Shown: positions 6,100-12,454 of the stretch, one piece after another
Numbering within the stretch: position 1 is the first letter of the stretch
Layout of the letters: the number at the start of each line of letters is the position of its first letter
Source of the DNA: UBA3305 sp002373555
Lineage (GTDB): Bacteria; Bacillota; Clostridia; Lachnospirales; Lachnospiraceae
Length of the DNA: 12,948 nt
Reading direction: 5' to 3'
Assembly (NCBI GenBank): GCA_946612455.1
Contig: CAMOER010000054.1
Location: 1 to 12,948, forward strand
Made by a program: the position numbers and the translations under genes
Notes under the pieces: model-generated
Told to the model about the DNA's origin: nothing
What the model saw: only the letters and a program-made list of their open reading frames with translations
Databases searched by the model: none

Positions 6100-7023
6100 A
6101 TGAAAAGGCAGGTATTCAGAATAGAGTCCGATGGATATAACGGAGCGTGGTATCCGGCATCGGCCGAGAGTAAAAGGGGGTTCATCCTCATGCTGGGCGA
6201 CAGCGCGGAGGACCGCATGGCCCGGACCGGGGCGAAATGGCTGAATCAGCAGGGTATCCATGTGATGGCGATGTCGCCGGATAAGAGAGATTACGGGCAT
6301 CACAACTATCCGCTGGAGCGCTTCAGCAAAGCGATCAAGTTTATGAAAGCACAAGGCTGTGAAATGATCGGGGTTGTGGGTGCTTCCACCACAGGAATGA
6401 TGGCGCTTCTGGCGGCATCCTATTATTCAGAGTTGTCGCTGACGATTGCGATCTCGCCCCCGGACTTTGTGATGGAGGGCTTCTACCGCGACGGCAAGGA
6501 CGGTGCGACTGAGAGGCCCGGTGATAACGAATCCTCTGTATCATGGCAAAACGAGCCGCTGCCTTATCTGCCCTATGCCTATCGGCATCCGGAATACTGG
6601 AAAAAGATTCAGGAGGAATCCAAGGCAGGCGGCGATAAGGTCGCTTCACGGAACATGTTCGACGAATCCGAGAAGAAGCATCCCATCCGAGAGGAAGAGC
6701 GGATCAAGGTAGAGAATATCCACGGGAAGCTCATCTTCATCGGTGCGGAGGATGACGTGCTTTGGGATACCTGCAGATACATCCGCAGAATGGAGGATCG
6801 CCTTGCCAGACGGCCGCATGACTGCACATACGAAAGCTGGCTCTATGAATACGGGACGCACTTTACCTTTCCCGAGTCCATGCTGAAAATGATGTTGCCG
6901 GTGGGCTCCGGACTATTGGTTTCCTTTATGTTCAAGGCCGGAAAAGAACACCCGAAGGAGTGCAGAGAAACACGGATCGATATTGACCGGAGACTAAAAA
7001 AGGTCTTGGCGGATTGGGGATAG
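6100..7023 (+). CDS. BAAT/acyl-CoA thioester hydrolase-like alpha/beta hydrolase
   Basis: The protein has 307 residues; ATG 6100 has GGGAGG at 6088-6093. There is no signal peptide. Core strands lead to the nucleophile elbow IGVVGASTTGMMAL with Ser96. The usual GxSxG is altered to GASTTG, a form compatible with the BAAT C-terminal-type hydrolases. A long lid insertion (about residues 125-200, with YLPYAYRHPEYW) follows. The acid is probably Asp218 or Asp219 in IGAEDDVLWDT, and the base His254 in YGTHFTF. Relatives of this family cleave or transfer acyl groups from CoA thioesters or act on related esters; the real substrate here is unknown. It has its own strong promoter and operator and shares that operator with the - strand operon, so it is likely a member of the same regulon. 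It converges with the methyltransferase ending at 7075. Confidence 0.8.
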   Translation: MKRQVFRIESDGYNGAWYPASAESKRGFILMLGDSAEDRMARTGAKWLNQQGIHVMAMSPDKRDYGHHNYPLERFSKAIKFMKAQGCEMIGVVGASTTGMMALLAASYYSELSLTIAISPPDFVMEGFYRDGKDGATERPGDNESSVSWQNEPLPYLPYAYRHPEYWKKIQEESKAGGDKVASRNMFDESEKKHPIREEERIKVENIHGKLIFIGAEDDVLWDTCRYIRRMEDRLARRPHDCTYESWLYEYGTHFTFPESMLKMMLPVGSGLLVSFMFKAGKEHPKECRETRIDIDRRLKKVLADWG

Positions 7024-7030
7024 AGAAATC

Positions 7031-7183
7031 ATGAGAGAAAAAGATCTGCCGTTTGACCGCACAGAGCATTATGTTTATTTCTTTCCGATCAGCAGCGTGG
7101 AACCGGCAAGTCCAAGCCACGAGGCTTCTTTCCTGCCCATAAAGGTCCCGTCGGTGGTATCGATCAAGCGAACCTGCTCATAG
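7031..7183 (+). pseudogene. Possible truncated gene start at the convergent junction
   Basis: ATG 7031, 7 nt after the hydrolase stop, reads MREKDLPFDRTEHYVYFF and then runs antisense into the methyltransferase gene, stopping at 7181-7183. The first 15 or so residues have a protein-like composition, while the rest is only the reverse of the methyltransferase. This looks like the 5' stub of a gene cut off where the - strand operon was joined. The ribosome binding site is weak, and chance cannot be ruled out. Confidence 0.25.
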
Positions 7184-7869
7184 CCTTCCGCTTTCAGTTT
7201 TCGCACAAAGTCGTCCATATCGCCGTAGCGGGCCTTGCTCATCAGGTCATGGATAGCAAAGGTGCCGCCTTTTTTCAGCACGCGCAGGGTCTCCAGAAGA
7301 AGTTTCTGCTTATCATGACCGGTGATATTGTGATAAACATAATTGCTGGTGACGGCATCGAAACTCTCGTCTTCAAACGGCAGACGGATGGCATTGCCTT
7401 CCTCAAAGCGAACGTTGGACGCACCCTCTGCTTTGGCATTTTCCTCACAGCGTTTCTTCGTAAAATCTGCCTTGTACGCCCCGGACCAGATATCACAGCC
7501 GACCATTGTCGCTTTCGGATTCCACTTCGCACAGGCAATGGTCAGTGCGCCGCTGCCGCAGCCCACATCCAGGCCGGTTCCGCCATCCGGGATCGTTACG
7601 TATTTCGCGGTGCCGTCAATGATCGTCTTTGCCAGTTTCCGCTTTCCGTTGTAGTCGAATGTCCTGTGCAGCGCTCCCATCCACACGGTAAAGAACAGCA
7701 GAACCAGGGTGCCGATCCCGAAAATGATCCCGCAGATCAGTCTCGGCGTTCCCTGAAGAATCATGTCTGTTGCTCCGAAAAGAAGAAACAGGACAAACGC
7801 GGCAAGCGTCCCGCCTGTGAGCCCATAGACCATGCTTTTCGGTACCCAGTTCTTATAATCTGCCTTCAT
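7075..7869 (-). CDS. Membrane-anchored class I SAM-dependent methyltransferase
   Basis: The protein has 264 residues. Two hydrophobic helices at about 13-34 and 44-66 precede a complete Rossmann methyltransferase domain: motif I GLDVGCGSGALTIA from residue 99, acidic ribose ligand Asp126 in GCDIW, RLPFEDESFDAV around 162-173 and the LRVLKKGGTF strand around 195-204. It would therefore sit on the inner face of the membrane with its catalytic domain in the cytoplasm. The class methylates small molecules, lipids or quinones; the membrane anchor favours a lipophilic substrate, but this is inference. The start overlaps the stop of the upstream hydrolase by 4 nt, with AAGGTGG inside that gene as ribosome binding site. 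It is the last gene of the - strand operon. No clear terminator follows; only a short weak stem before a TCTTTTTCTC tract was seen. Confidence 0.88.
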   Translation of the reverse strand: MKADYKNWVPKSMVYGLTGGTLAAFVLFLLFGATDMILQGTPRLICGIIFGIGTLVLLFFTVWMGALHRTFDYNGKRKLAKTIIDGTAKYVTIPDGGTGLDVGCGSGALTIACAKWNPKATMVGCDIWSGAYKADFTKKRCEENAKAEGASNVRFEEGNAIRLPFEDESFDAVTSNYVYHNITGHDKQKLLLETLRVLKKGGTFAIHDLMSKARYGDMDDFVRKLKAEGYEQVRLIDTTDGTFMGRKEASWLGLAGSTLLIGKK

Positions 7870-8732
7870 TTGATTGCCACCTTTCTGAGAAGTATATTTC
7901 TCGCACTTTCTTCGGTGTCATCGTCCTCTATGTAGCCGTCGTACGGCGCGGACGGATCCGTATATTTTTTGGTGAACGGTTTACAGATCTCTGTTCTGTG
8001 CTTAAAAGCAAAGTCAAGGTTATCCGTCCAGCCGGTATGACCGGTAATGATCTTTATGGACTGCCCTCTGCTGCGGAGATTCTTTTCCAGCTTTGCAAGG
8101 GATTGCACCGCCAGCTTGTTATCCTCAGCCAGCGTGCTGATAAAGCTGTAGCCGCCGTCCGCACCGAACCAGATCGTATCGCCGGTAAACAAATACTCAT
8201 CATCGATGAGGTAGACCATGTGTCCCCAAGTGTGTCCAGGAACCAGAATGCATTCGACTTTGATATCCCCGATCTGAAACACTTCGCCGTCTTTTAGCAG
8301 AATCTTCCGATTATCCGTCTTGACCATTGGAAGCCTGTATGCTCCGTGAAACACCTTCCTCCTGACCTCGCCGGTCAGATACCGGTTCTCGATCTCCCCG
8401 ATATACACTGTCGCGCCCTTGAAGAGAAGTTCGCTGTCCCGCTCCAAGGCACCGACGTGGTCCGTATCCTGATGCGTGATCAGGATATGTTTGATCGATG
8501 CCGGGTCCATGTCCAGCCAGCCCATTTTTTCTTTCAGTCTGGCATAATTGTAGCCCGCATCGATCATGATCGTGGTGCCGTTCTTCGTATAAAAGAAAAT
8601 ATTTGCCACCCACTCACGCACACAGGCCACATGCTCGTCGATCCTGCCAGTATTCAGCGGTTTGAAGATCGCCTTGCCCCGAAACAGTCTGCTCATGGAT
8701 TTCTTCTGATTCTCTGAATCTTTTCTCGCCAT
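7866..8732 (-). CDS. Metallo-beta-lactamase-fold hydrolase
   Basis: The protein has 288 residues. ATG at 8732-8730 has GAGGAG about 9 nt upstream. The metal-binding motifs appear in order: THQDTDH (His87, Asp89, Asp91, His92), PGHTWGH (His167), TGDTIW (Asp185) and TGHTGW (His232). The canonical HxHxDH is HxDxDH here, so one zinc-1 ligand His is replaced by Asp, a variation also seen in other members of the superfamily. There is no signal peptide, so it is cytoplasmic. Superfamily activities include lactonase, thioesterase, phosphodiesterase and sulfatase; N-acyl-homoserine lactonase-like and glyoxalase-II-like readings are possible but unsupported beyond the motifs. It is the sixth gene of the operon, 83 nt after a methyltransferase and coupled to the next one. 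Confidence 0.88.
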   Translation of the reverse strand: MARKDSENQKKSMSRLFRGKAIFKPLNTGRIDEHVACVREWVANIFFYTKNGTTIMIDAGYNYARLKEKMGWLDMDPASIKHILITHQDTDHVGALERDSELLFKGATVYIGEIENRYLTGEVRRKVFHGAYRLPMVKTDNRKILLKDGEVFQIGDIKVECILVPGHTWGHMVYLIDDEYLFTGDTIWFGADGGYSFISTLAEDNKLAVQSLAKLEKNLRSRGQSIKIITGHTGWTDNLDFAFKHRTEICKPFTKKYTDPSAPYDGYIEDDDTEESARNILLRKVAIK

Positions 8733-8815
8733 ATCTGATTTCTCCTCAAAACAGTAACTTTATGTCTTGCCGGGTCAATCGGAAGGACTTTTTCTTTCGT
8801 GCTCTGAAAACTCCT

Positions 8816-9496
8816 TTATTTTTTGCAGCAGAAGCATCCGATTCCTTCCACCATCGTAACTTCCGCTTCCCTGTAAAGCCCGGAAAGACGGGTACGAAGG
8901 CTCTCAGCCGTTTCATAGGGCGGTGTGAAGAACCCCTTCGGCTGATAAAGGTGACGGATAAACCAGTCGGTCCGCTTATGACCTCCCTGCACATAGAAGC
9001 AGCCGCAGAAGGTGCCGCCGGGTTTCAGAACCCTGTAAGTTTCCAGATAAGCGGCTTCCTTGTCCGGGAAGGCGTGAAAGCCGTTGAGGGACAGCACGAT
9101 GTCGAAGCTCTCGTCTTCAAAGGGCAATGCGCCGACATCGCCCTGCTGAAAAGTGATGTTTTTTATCCCGATGGCCCGTGCTTTTTCCCGTGCTGCCGCC
9201 ATCATGTTTTCTGAATAATCCAGACAGGTGATATTCGCATCTGGCAGCTCCCGGTAGACCGGCATAGTCAGTACGCCGGTTCCGACGGGGACCTCCAGCA
9301 GCTTCCCGGAGAAGTCCTCCGGAATGCCGGAAAGCGCCTTTTCCAGATACCGAAGGTTCTTTTCCCCGTCCATGTTCCAGACGACCCGGCAAATCACCTT
9401 TCCCGGGAGAGTGGCATAGGTCATCATCCCGTCGTAAAAGCCGGCATGCCCTCCCGTCAGCTTATAGGCGCTTTTGATCTGTTCTTTTCTTGTCAT
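8816..9496 (-). CDS. Class I SAM-dependent methyltransferase (UbiE/COQ5-like fold)
   Basis: The protein has 226 residues. Motif I is LLEVPVGTGVLT (67-78), a variant in which the usual D-x-G-x-G-x-G reads E-V-P-V-G-T-G. It is followed by LDYSENMMAAAREKA (Asp93 as ribose ligand), FQQGDVGALPFEDESFDIV (116-134) and YRVLKPGGTF (154-163). The C-terminus is unusually Cys-rich (GCFCCKK). It is soluble and complete. The start ATG lies 4 nt past the stop of the LCM-type methyltransferase, and its ribosome binding site GGAGG is formed by the last codons of that gene, so translation is probably coupled. The substrate cannot be named from sequence. An 83-nt gap separates it from the next operon member, the largest within the operon. 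Confidence 0.88.
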   Translation of the reverse strand: MTRKEQIKSAYKLTGGHAGFYDGMMTYATLPGKVICRVVWNMDGEKNLRYLEKALSGIPEDFSGKLLEVPVGTGVLTMPVYRELPDANITCLDYSENMMAAAREKARAIGIKNITFQQGDVGALPFEDESFDIVLSLNGFHAFPDKEAAYLETYRVLKPGGTFCGCFYVQGGHKRTDWFIRHLYQPKGFFTPPYETAESLRTRLSGLYREAEVTMVEGIGCFCCKK

Positions 9497-9500
9497 GGAA

Positions 9501-10334
9501 TTATCCTCCGAAGACGATCTTTATGATCTTCATCTTCACAAGTCCGTCGCAGAAGCGGATCATCAGCTTATGGAACGCGCCGACATTATTATAAATATCC
9601 CGATATCCACGCATGTAGCTTTTGGCCGTGACGGAAGCGAAACGGTCGCTCCATCCCTTAAGCTCCGACTCGTCCTCCAGGGAGAAAAAGGCGCTCACGT
9701 CGGTGATCCCGGCCTCCTTCAGCCAGGTCTTCCGCATCAGTTTCGCGCCGCGCTCGTTGCAGGAATCGAAGGCGAGCACGCCTCCGGGGAATCGCTCTGC
9801 CATAGCGCAAAACAGTTTTTTCACGTCCTCCGTCCTGAAATAGTAAAACACGCCCGCCGCAAAAAAGACTGCGCCGCCCGATGCGTCGATCTCATTCATC
9901 CAGGAAGGATCATTCAGATCGCAGGCAAGATTTGTCTCCCGATCGCCTGCGGGGAGAAGGTCGTTCCGCACCCGGATCACATCAGGAAAATCGATGTTAT
10001 ATCCCCTGCACGCTCCGTTGTCGACCTTGGAGAAAGTGTCGTCGAGACCGCAGCCAAGGTTGACTACAGCCGCTTTCGGGTGCTTCTTCAAATAGCGCTC
10101 CACTTCACAGCGGAGGTCGTATTGGCGCTGTGCCACCTCGAGTGCGCCGAACAGACCAGCGGCCGATTCCATCTTCTTCCGCTTTTCCGCAAAATCGTAG
10201 TCCAGGCTGTTGCAGATTCTCTCCGCCTCCGGGTCGGAGAAGAGCTCCGGAAAACGCTCAGAGCACACGAGCCTCCCGAAAAGAGGAATGACCAGCGTCT
10301 CCTGTACCGTGTTTTTTTCAATGTGGTATTTCAT
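9501..10334 (-). CDS. Leucine carboxyl methyltransferase / TcmP-type O-methyltransferase family
   Basis: The protein has 277 residues from the ATG at 10334-10332; the frame stays open to 10430, but that would overlap the upstream gene, and the upstream residues are not family-like. GAAAGG lies about 9 nt before the chosen start. Motifs are typical of PF04072: VNLGCGLDDTFSKVD (91-105), YNIDFPDVIRVR (112-123), an LACDL pocket around 136-140 and GGAVFFAAGVFYYF (153-166). In bacteria this family includes TcmP-like carboxyl O-methyltransferases of polyketide tailoring and many uncharacterised enzymes; methyl ester formation on a carboxylate is the expected chemistry. It begins 4 nt after the ATC hydrolase stop, so both proteins are probably made together. 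The substrate is unknown, but a methyl ester made here could be a target of the neighbouring hydrolases. Confidence 0.85.
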   Translation of the reverse strand: MKYHIEKNTVQETLVIPLFGRLVCSERFPELFSDPEAERICNSLDYDFAEKRKKMESAAGLFGALEVAQRQYDLRCEVERYLKKHPKAAVVNLGCGLDDTFSKVDNGACRGYNIDFPDVIRVRNDLLPAGDRETNLACDLNDPSWMNEIDASGGAVFFAAGVFYYFRTEDVKKLFCAMAERFPGGVLAFDSCNERGAKLMRKTWLKEAGITDVSAFFSLEDESELKGWSDRFASVTAKSYMRGYRDIYNNVGAFHKLMIRFCDGLVKMKIIKIVFGG

Positions 10335-10338
10335 CGCG

Positions 10339-10971
10339 TCAGACCTTTCTTCTGTATCCGCAGTCGCAGTAGGGACCGCCGGAGGCCAGTGTGTATTCCC
10401 GCACGAATTCCGACGCACCGCCCGCCTCACTCATGGTATAGTCCAGGCGGCACATGGCAGGAACCAGGTCATATAACCCCAGCTCCTTCATCAGCGTGCA
10501 GATACCGCATTTTGTGAACCGTGCCTCGTAACCGCTGCCGTCCGGGTAAGGCAGAAATTCCATGTTCCAGGAATAGGGATTCCGGTCCGCTGCTTGCAGA
10601 GCTGCGGTTTTCGCCATCCCGTCTGTATCGGATTCCGTGAATTTCTTCATCCCGCTCATCCGGCAGAACCACTTCATGGGAGCGGTCATCATGGACGAGC
10701 GATAATACTCTGTTGCCGTTTCCACCGTCGGTCTCTCCGGCAGATTCAGAAGAAAAGCGGAAAGCATGGCGCAGTTTACAATGTTCATTTTAAACCGATC
10801 TGCTTTCTCAAATTCCGGAAGGCGCCGGATGATTTCCTTATATCGAGGCTTTGCCTTATTTGTAATCACTTTTGCCGTTTCAGAATCATATCCGCAGACC
10901 GATGATAGATGTTTCCTGAAAGAAGTTGCAAACAGAGCCCACATGCCCATAGGCATTCCTGTGTATCTCAT
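10339..10971 (-). CDS. ATC hydrolase family protein (PF14196-like), complete
   Basis: The protein has 210 residues from the ATG at 10971-10969 (MRYTGMPMGMWALF). A longer frame to 11040 exists, but it would lie largely inside the preceding hydrolase gene and adds a highly basic, non-family leader. The C-terminal third carries the family signature: GYEARFTKCGIC (148-158), VPAMCRLDYTMSEAGG (170-185), TLASGGPYCDCGY (194-206). Conserved Cys155, Cys174 and Cys202 match the partial paralogue at 1-296. The namesake hydrolyses 2-amino-thiazoline-4-carboxylate, but members like this, sitting with methyltransferases, have no established substrate. The ribosome binding site is modest (AAAGG, 9 nt upstream). 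The start overlaps the stop of a 10-codon ORF by ATGA, so it may depend on translation of that ORF. Confidence 0.83.
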   Translation of the reverse strand: MRYTGMPMGMWALFATSFRKHLSSVCGYDSETAKVITNKAKPRYKEIIRRLPEFEKADRFKMNIVNCAMLSAFLLNLPERPTVETATEYYRSSMMTAPMKWFCRMSGMKKFTESDTDGMAKTAALQAADRNPYSWNMEFLPYPDGSGYEARFTKCGICTLMKELGLYDLVPAMCRLDYTMSEAGGASEFVREYTLASGGPYCDCGYRRKV

Positions 10972-11000
10972 CTTTTTTGACCTTTTAATCCGCGTTTCAT
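10968..11000 (-). CDS. 10-codon ORF linking two operon genes (possible coupling peptide)
   Basis: On the - strand the alpha/beta hydrolase stop overlaps an ATG at 11000-10998 (ATGA). That ATG has AAGGGGG 7 nt upstream and reads MKRGLKGQKR, then TGA at 10970-10968, which itself overlaps the ATG of the ATC hydrolase. So a stop-start-stop-start chain joins the genes. The better ribosome binding site belongs to this mini-ORF, not to the downstream enzyme. It could be a translational relay, or the remnant of an older start that lost frame. Confidence 0.4.
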   Translation of the reverse strand: MKRGLKGQKR

Positions 11001-11782
11001 TGTTTTTCCCCCTTCTTTTTACAAGCTTCCATAAACTCATCGATCGCTGTCAGCACCGGAGCGGTATACTGCTCACCGCCGAAAAGCCACTGCTCATGCT
11101 GCATATCAAATTCCCGGATATCCGGATCACGGAAATACTTTTTATAGCGCTTCAGATACTTTTCACCCATCTTGTTGGCATAGATGAAATGGACCTTCGT
11201 GTTCTCCACATGAATATCGTCCCTGAGCCAGGTGAGCAGGTCCGTGTAATATTCGTTTTTAATGGACTCCGGACTGAATTTTGCGAAGCAGCCCATGAAC
11301 CGGTCTGCGGTCTCATCATTCATCTCAAAAAAGCTCTTGAGTTTTTCTCTGGTTTTTTTCTTCCTTTTTTCGTTCTTTGTAAAGCCGGTCAAAAGAGGAA
11401 CTACCAGCTTAGACTGCAGCCATGCGCTGAATTTTCCGCTCTGATCCAGATCCGGACTGCCGAAGATAGCGTGATCGATATGTATATTTTCCCGCTGTAC
11501 CAGTTGGCCTACAAAGCTGCTTCCCAAAGAGGAGCCGATAGCGCCGTCGATCTTCCCGTTATAGTTGTCTCGGATATACTTTTCTATCTTTTCAGTGACC
11601 GTGACCATGTCGGGAAAGATCCTGTCACTGCCGTCGAACCCATCGTAATTGACGCAGATCAGGTGATATTTTTCTCCGAGTCTTTCCAGTACGGTACCGA
11701 AGTTTGTCTGATAGTCGCAGGCTGTCCCCGGAAGCAGCATCAGCGTCTTTCCGGATTTGTTTCCCATTTCATCAAATTGCAT
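10997..11782 (-). CDS. Alpha/beta hydrolase fold protein
   Basis: The protein has 261 residues. The ATG at 11782-11780 has GGAGG with 7-nt spacing. LMLLPGTACDYQTNF (14-28) supplies the oxyanion loop, and GAIGSSLGSSFVGQL carries the nucleophile Ser85 in GSSLG. A basic insertion follows (KNEKRKKKTREK, about 135-146). The probable catalytic His is His229 in FDMQHEQWLFGG. It is cytoplasmic, with no signal peptide. It is the second gene of the - strand operon, 48 nt after the first methyltransferase, and its stop overlaps a 10-codon ORF. As with the hydrolase at 2991 the reaction is likely ester, thioester or lactone cleavage, with substrate unknown; the basic insertion is a distinguishing feature. 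Confidence 0.85.
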   Translation of the reverse strand: MQFDEMGNKSGKTLMLLPGTACDYQTNFGTVLERLGEKYHLICVNYDGFDGSDRIFPDMVTVTEKIEKYIRDNYNGKIDGAIGSSLGSSFVGQLVQRENIHIDHAIFGSPDLDQSGKFSAWLQSKLVVPLLTGFTKNEKRKKKTREKLKSFFEMNDETADRFMGCFAKFSPESIKNEYYTDLLTWLRDDIHVENTKVHFIYANKMGEKYLKRYKKYFRDPDIREFDMQHEQWLFGGEQYTAPVLTAIDEFMEACKKKGEKQ

Positions 11783-11830
11783 TGCAGCGCCTCCTTAAAA
11801 CAAGCTGCATCACTTCCGGTTCTTCCTTTT

Positions 11831-12454
11831 CTATTTCTTCGCCAGTACCGTAATCCACGGCTTGGACGGGTGATGATCGCTCACTACTTCCGAGAAACCG
11901 GCAGCTTTCAATGCCGACGCAATTTCCTCCACGGTATGGTTTTTCATGCCGTCAATGATTTTTTCATATTTCAGACTTGTGGGGTCCATGCCGTCCGATT
12001 CGTTGCAGATCATGAAGGTTCCGCCGGGTTTCAGTATCTTCGCCACCTGTGCAAAGCATCTCTCAATTCCCGGCCAGAAGTAAATGGTTTCAAATGCCGT
12101 GGCGAGATCGAACGCTTCGGCAGCGAGTCGGAGATCCGATACATCCCCCTGCTGAACCTTGCAGCGCCCTGCAGTGATCATGGTCTTGTTGTATTCTTTT
12201 GCCTTCTCTACAGACAGTTCCGAATAATCAATAGCTGTTACATGGGCGTTCGGGTACCTTTTCAACAGCTCCCCGGCGTTCCGTCCGCCGCCGCAGCCCA
12301 GATCCACTGCCTTTTCTGGAGTGATTTCAGGCAGGTGTGTAAAGCCCCAGTCTGCCAATTTGGCGTGTCCGGAATTCATACCGCTGAGCATCATCTTCCC
12401 GAGAAGTCCCTCAGGTTTCCGAGTCTGACTTACAAAGCTTTTAAACAGGCCCAT
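11831..12454 (-). CDS. Class I SAM-dependent methyltransferase, first operon gene
   Basis: The protein has 207 residues. The ATG at 12454-12452 has the full AAGGAGGT (12468-12461) upstream. Motif I is AVDLGCGGGRNAGELL (49-64), the ribose-binding acid is Asp76 in AIDYSE, the adenine region is VQQGDV (100-105), and motif III is ILKPGGTFMIC (140-150). The N-terminal 45 residues (FKSFVSQTRKPEG, LLGKMMLSGMNSGHAKLADW) form the cap found in Methyltransf_11/25-type enzymes. It is soluble. It opens the operon behind a leader of about 165 nt and the operator-bearing promoter. The substrate is unknown. A 583-codon frame lies antisense across this gene and its two neighbours, but the motifs and ribosome binding site support the - strand reading. 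Confidence 0.9.
   Translation of the reverse strand: MGLFKSFVSQTRKPEGLLGKMMLSGMNSGHAKLADWGFTHLPEITPEKAVDLGCGGGRNAGELLKRYPNAHVTAIDYSELSVEKAKEYNKTMITAGRCKVQQGDVSDLRLAAEAFDLATAFETIYFWPGIERCFAQVAKILKPGGTFMICNESDGMDPTSLKYEKIIDGMKNHTVEEIASALKAAGFSEVVSDHHPSKPWITVLAKK

Noticed and set aside
7035..7072. Possible - strand terminator after the last operon gene (CTGT...GCAG followed by TCTTTTTCTC)
   Set aside because: Only four base pairs with a wobble and an 11-nt loop; too weak to call although the T-rich tract is suggestive.
9474..10517. 347-codon + strand open frame opposite the LCM-type methyltransferase
   Set aside because: It is antisense to a gene with an unmistakable NLGCGLDD and FFAAGVFYYF pattern, and its His/Arg/Cys-rich translation is typical of a shadow frame.
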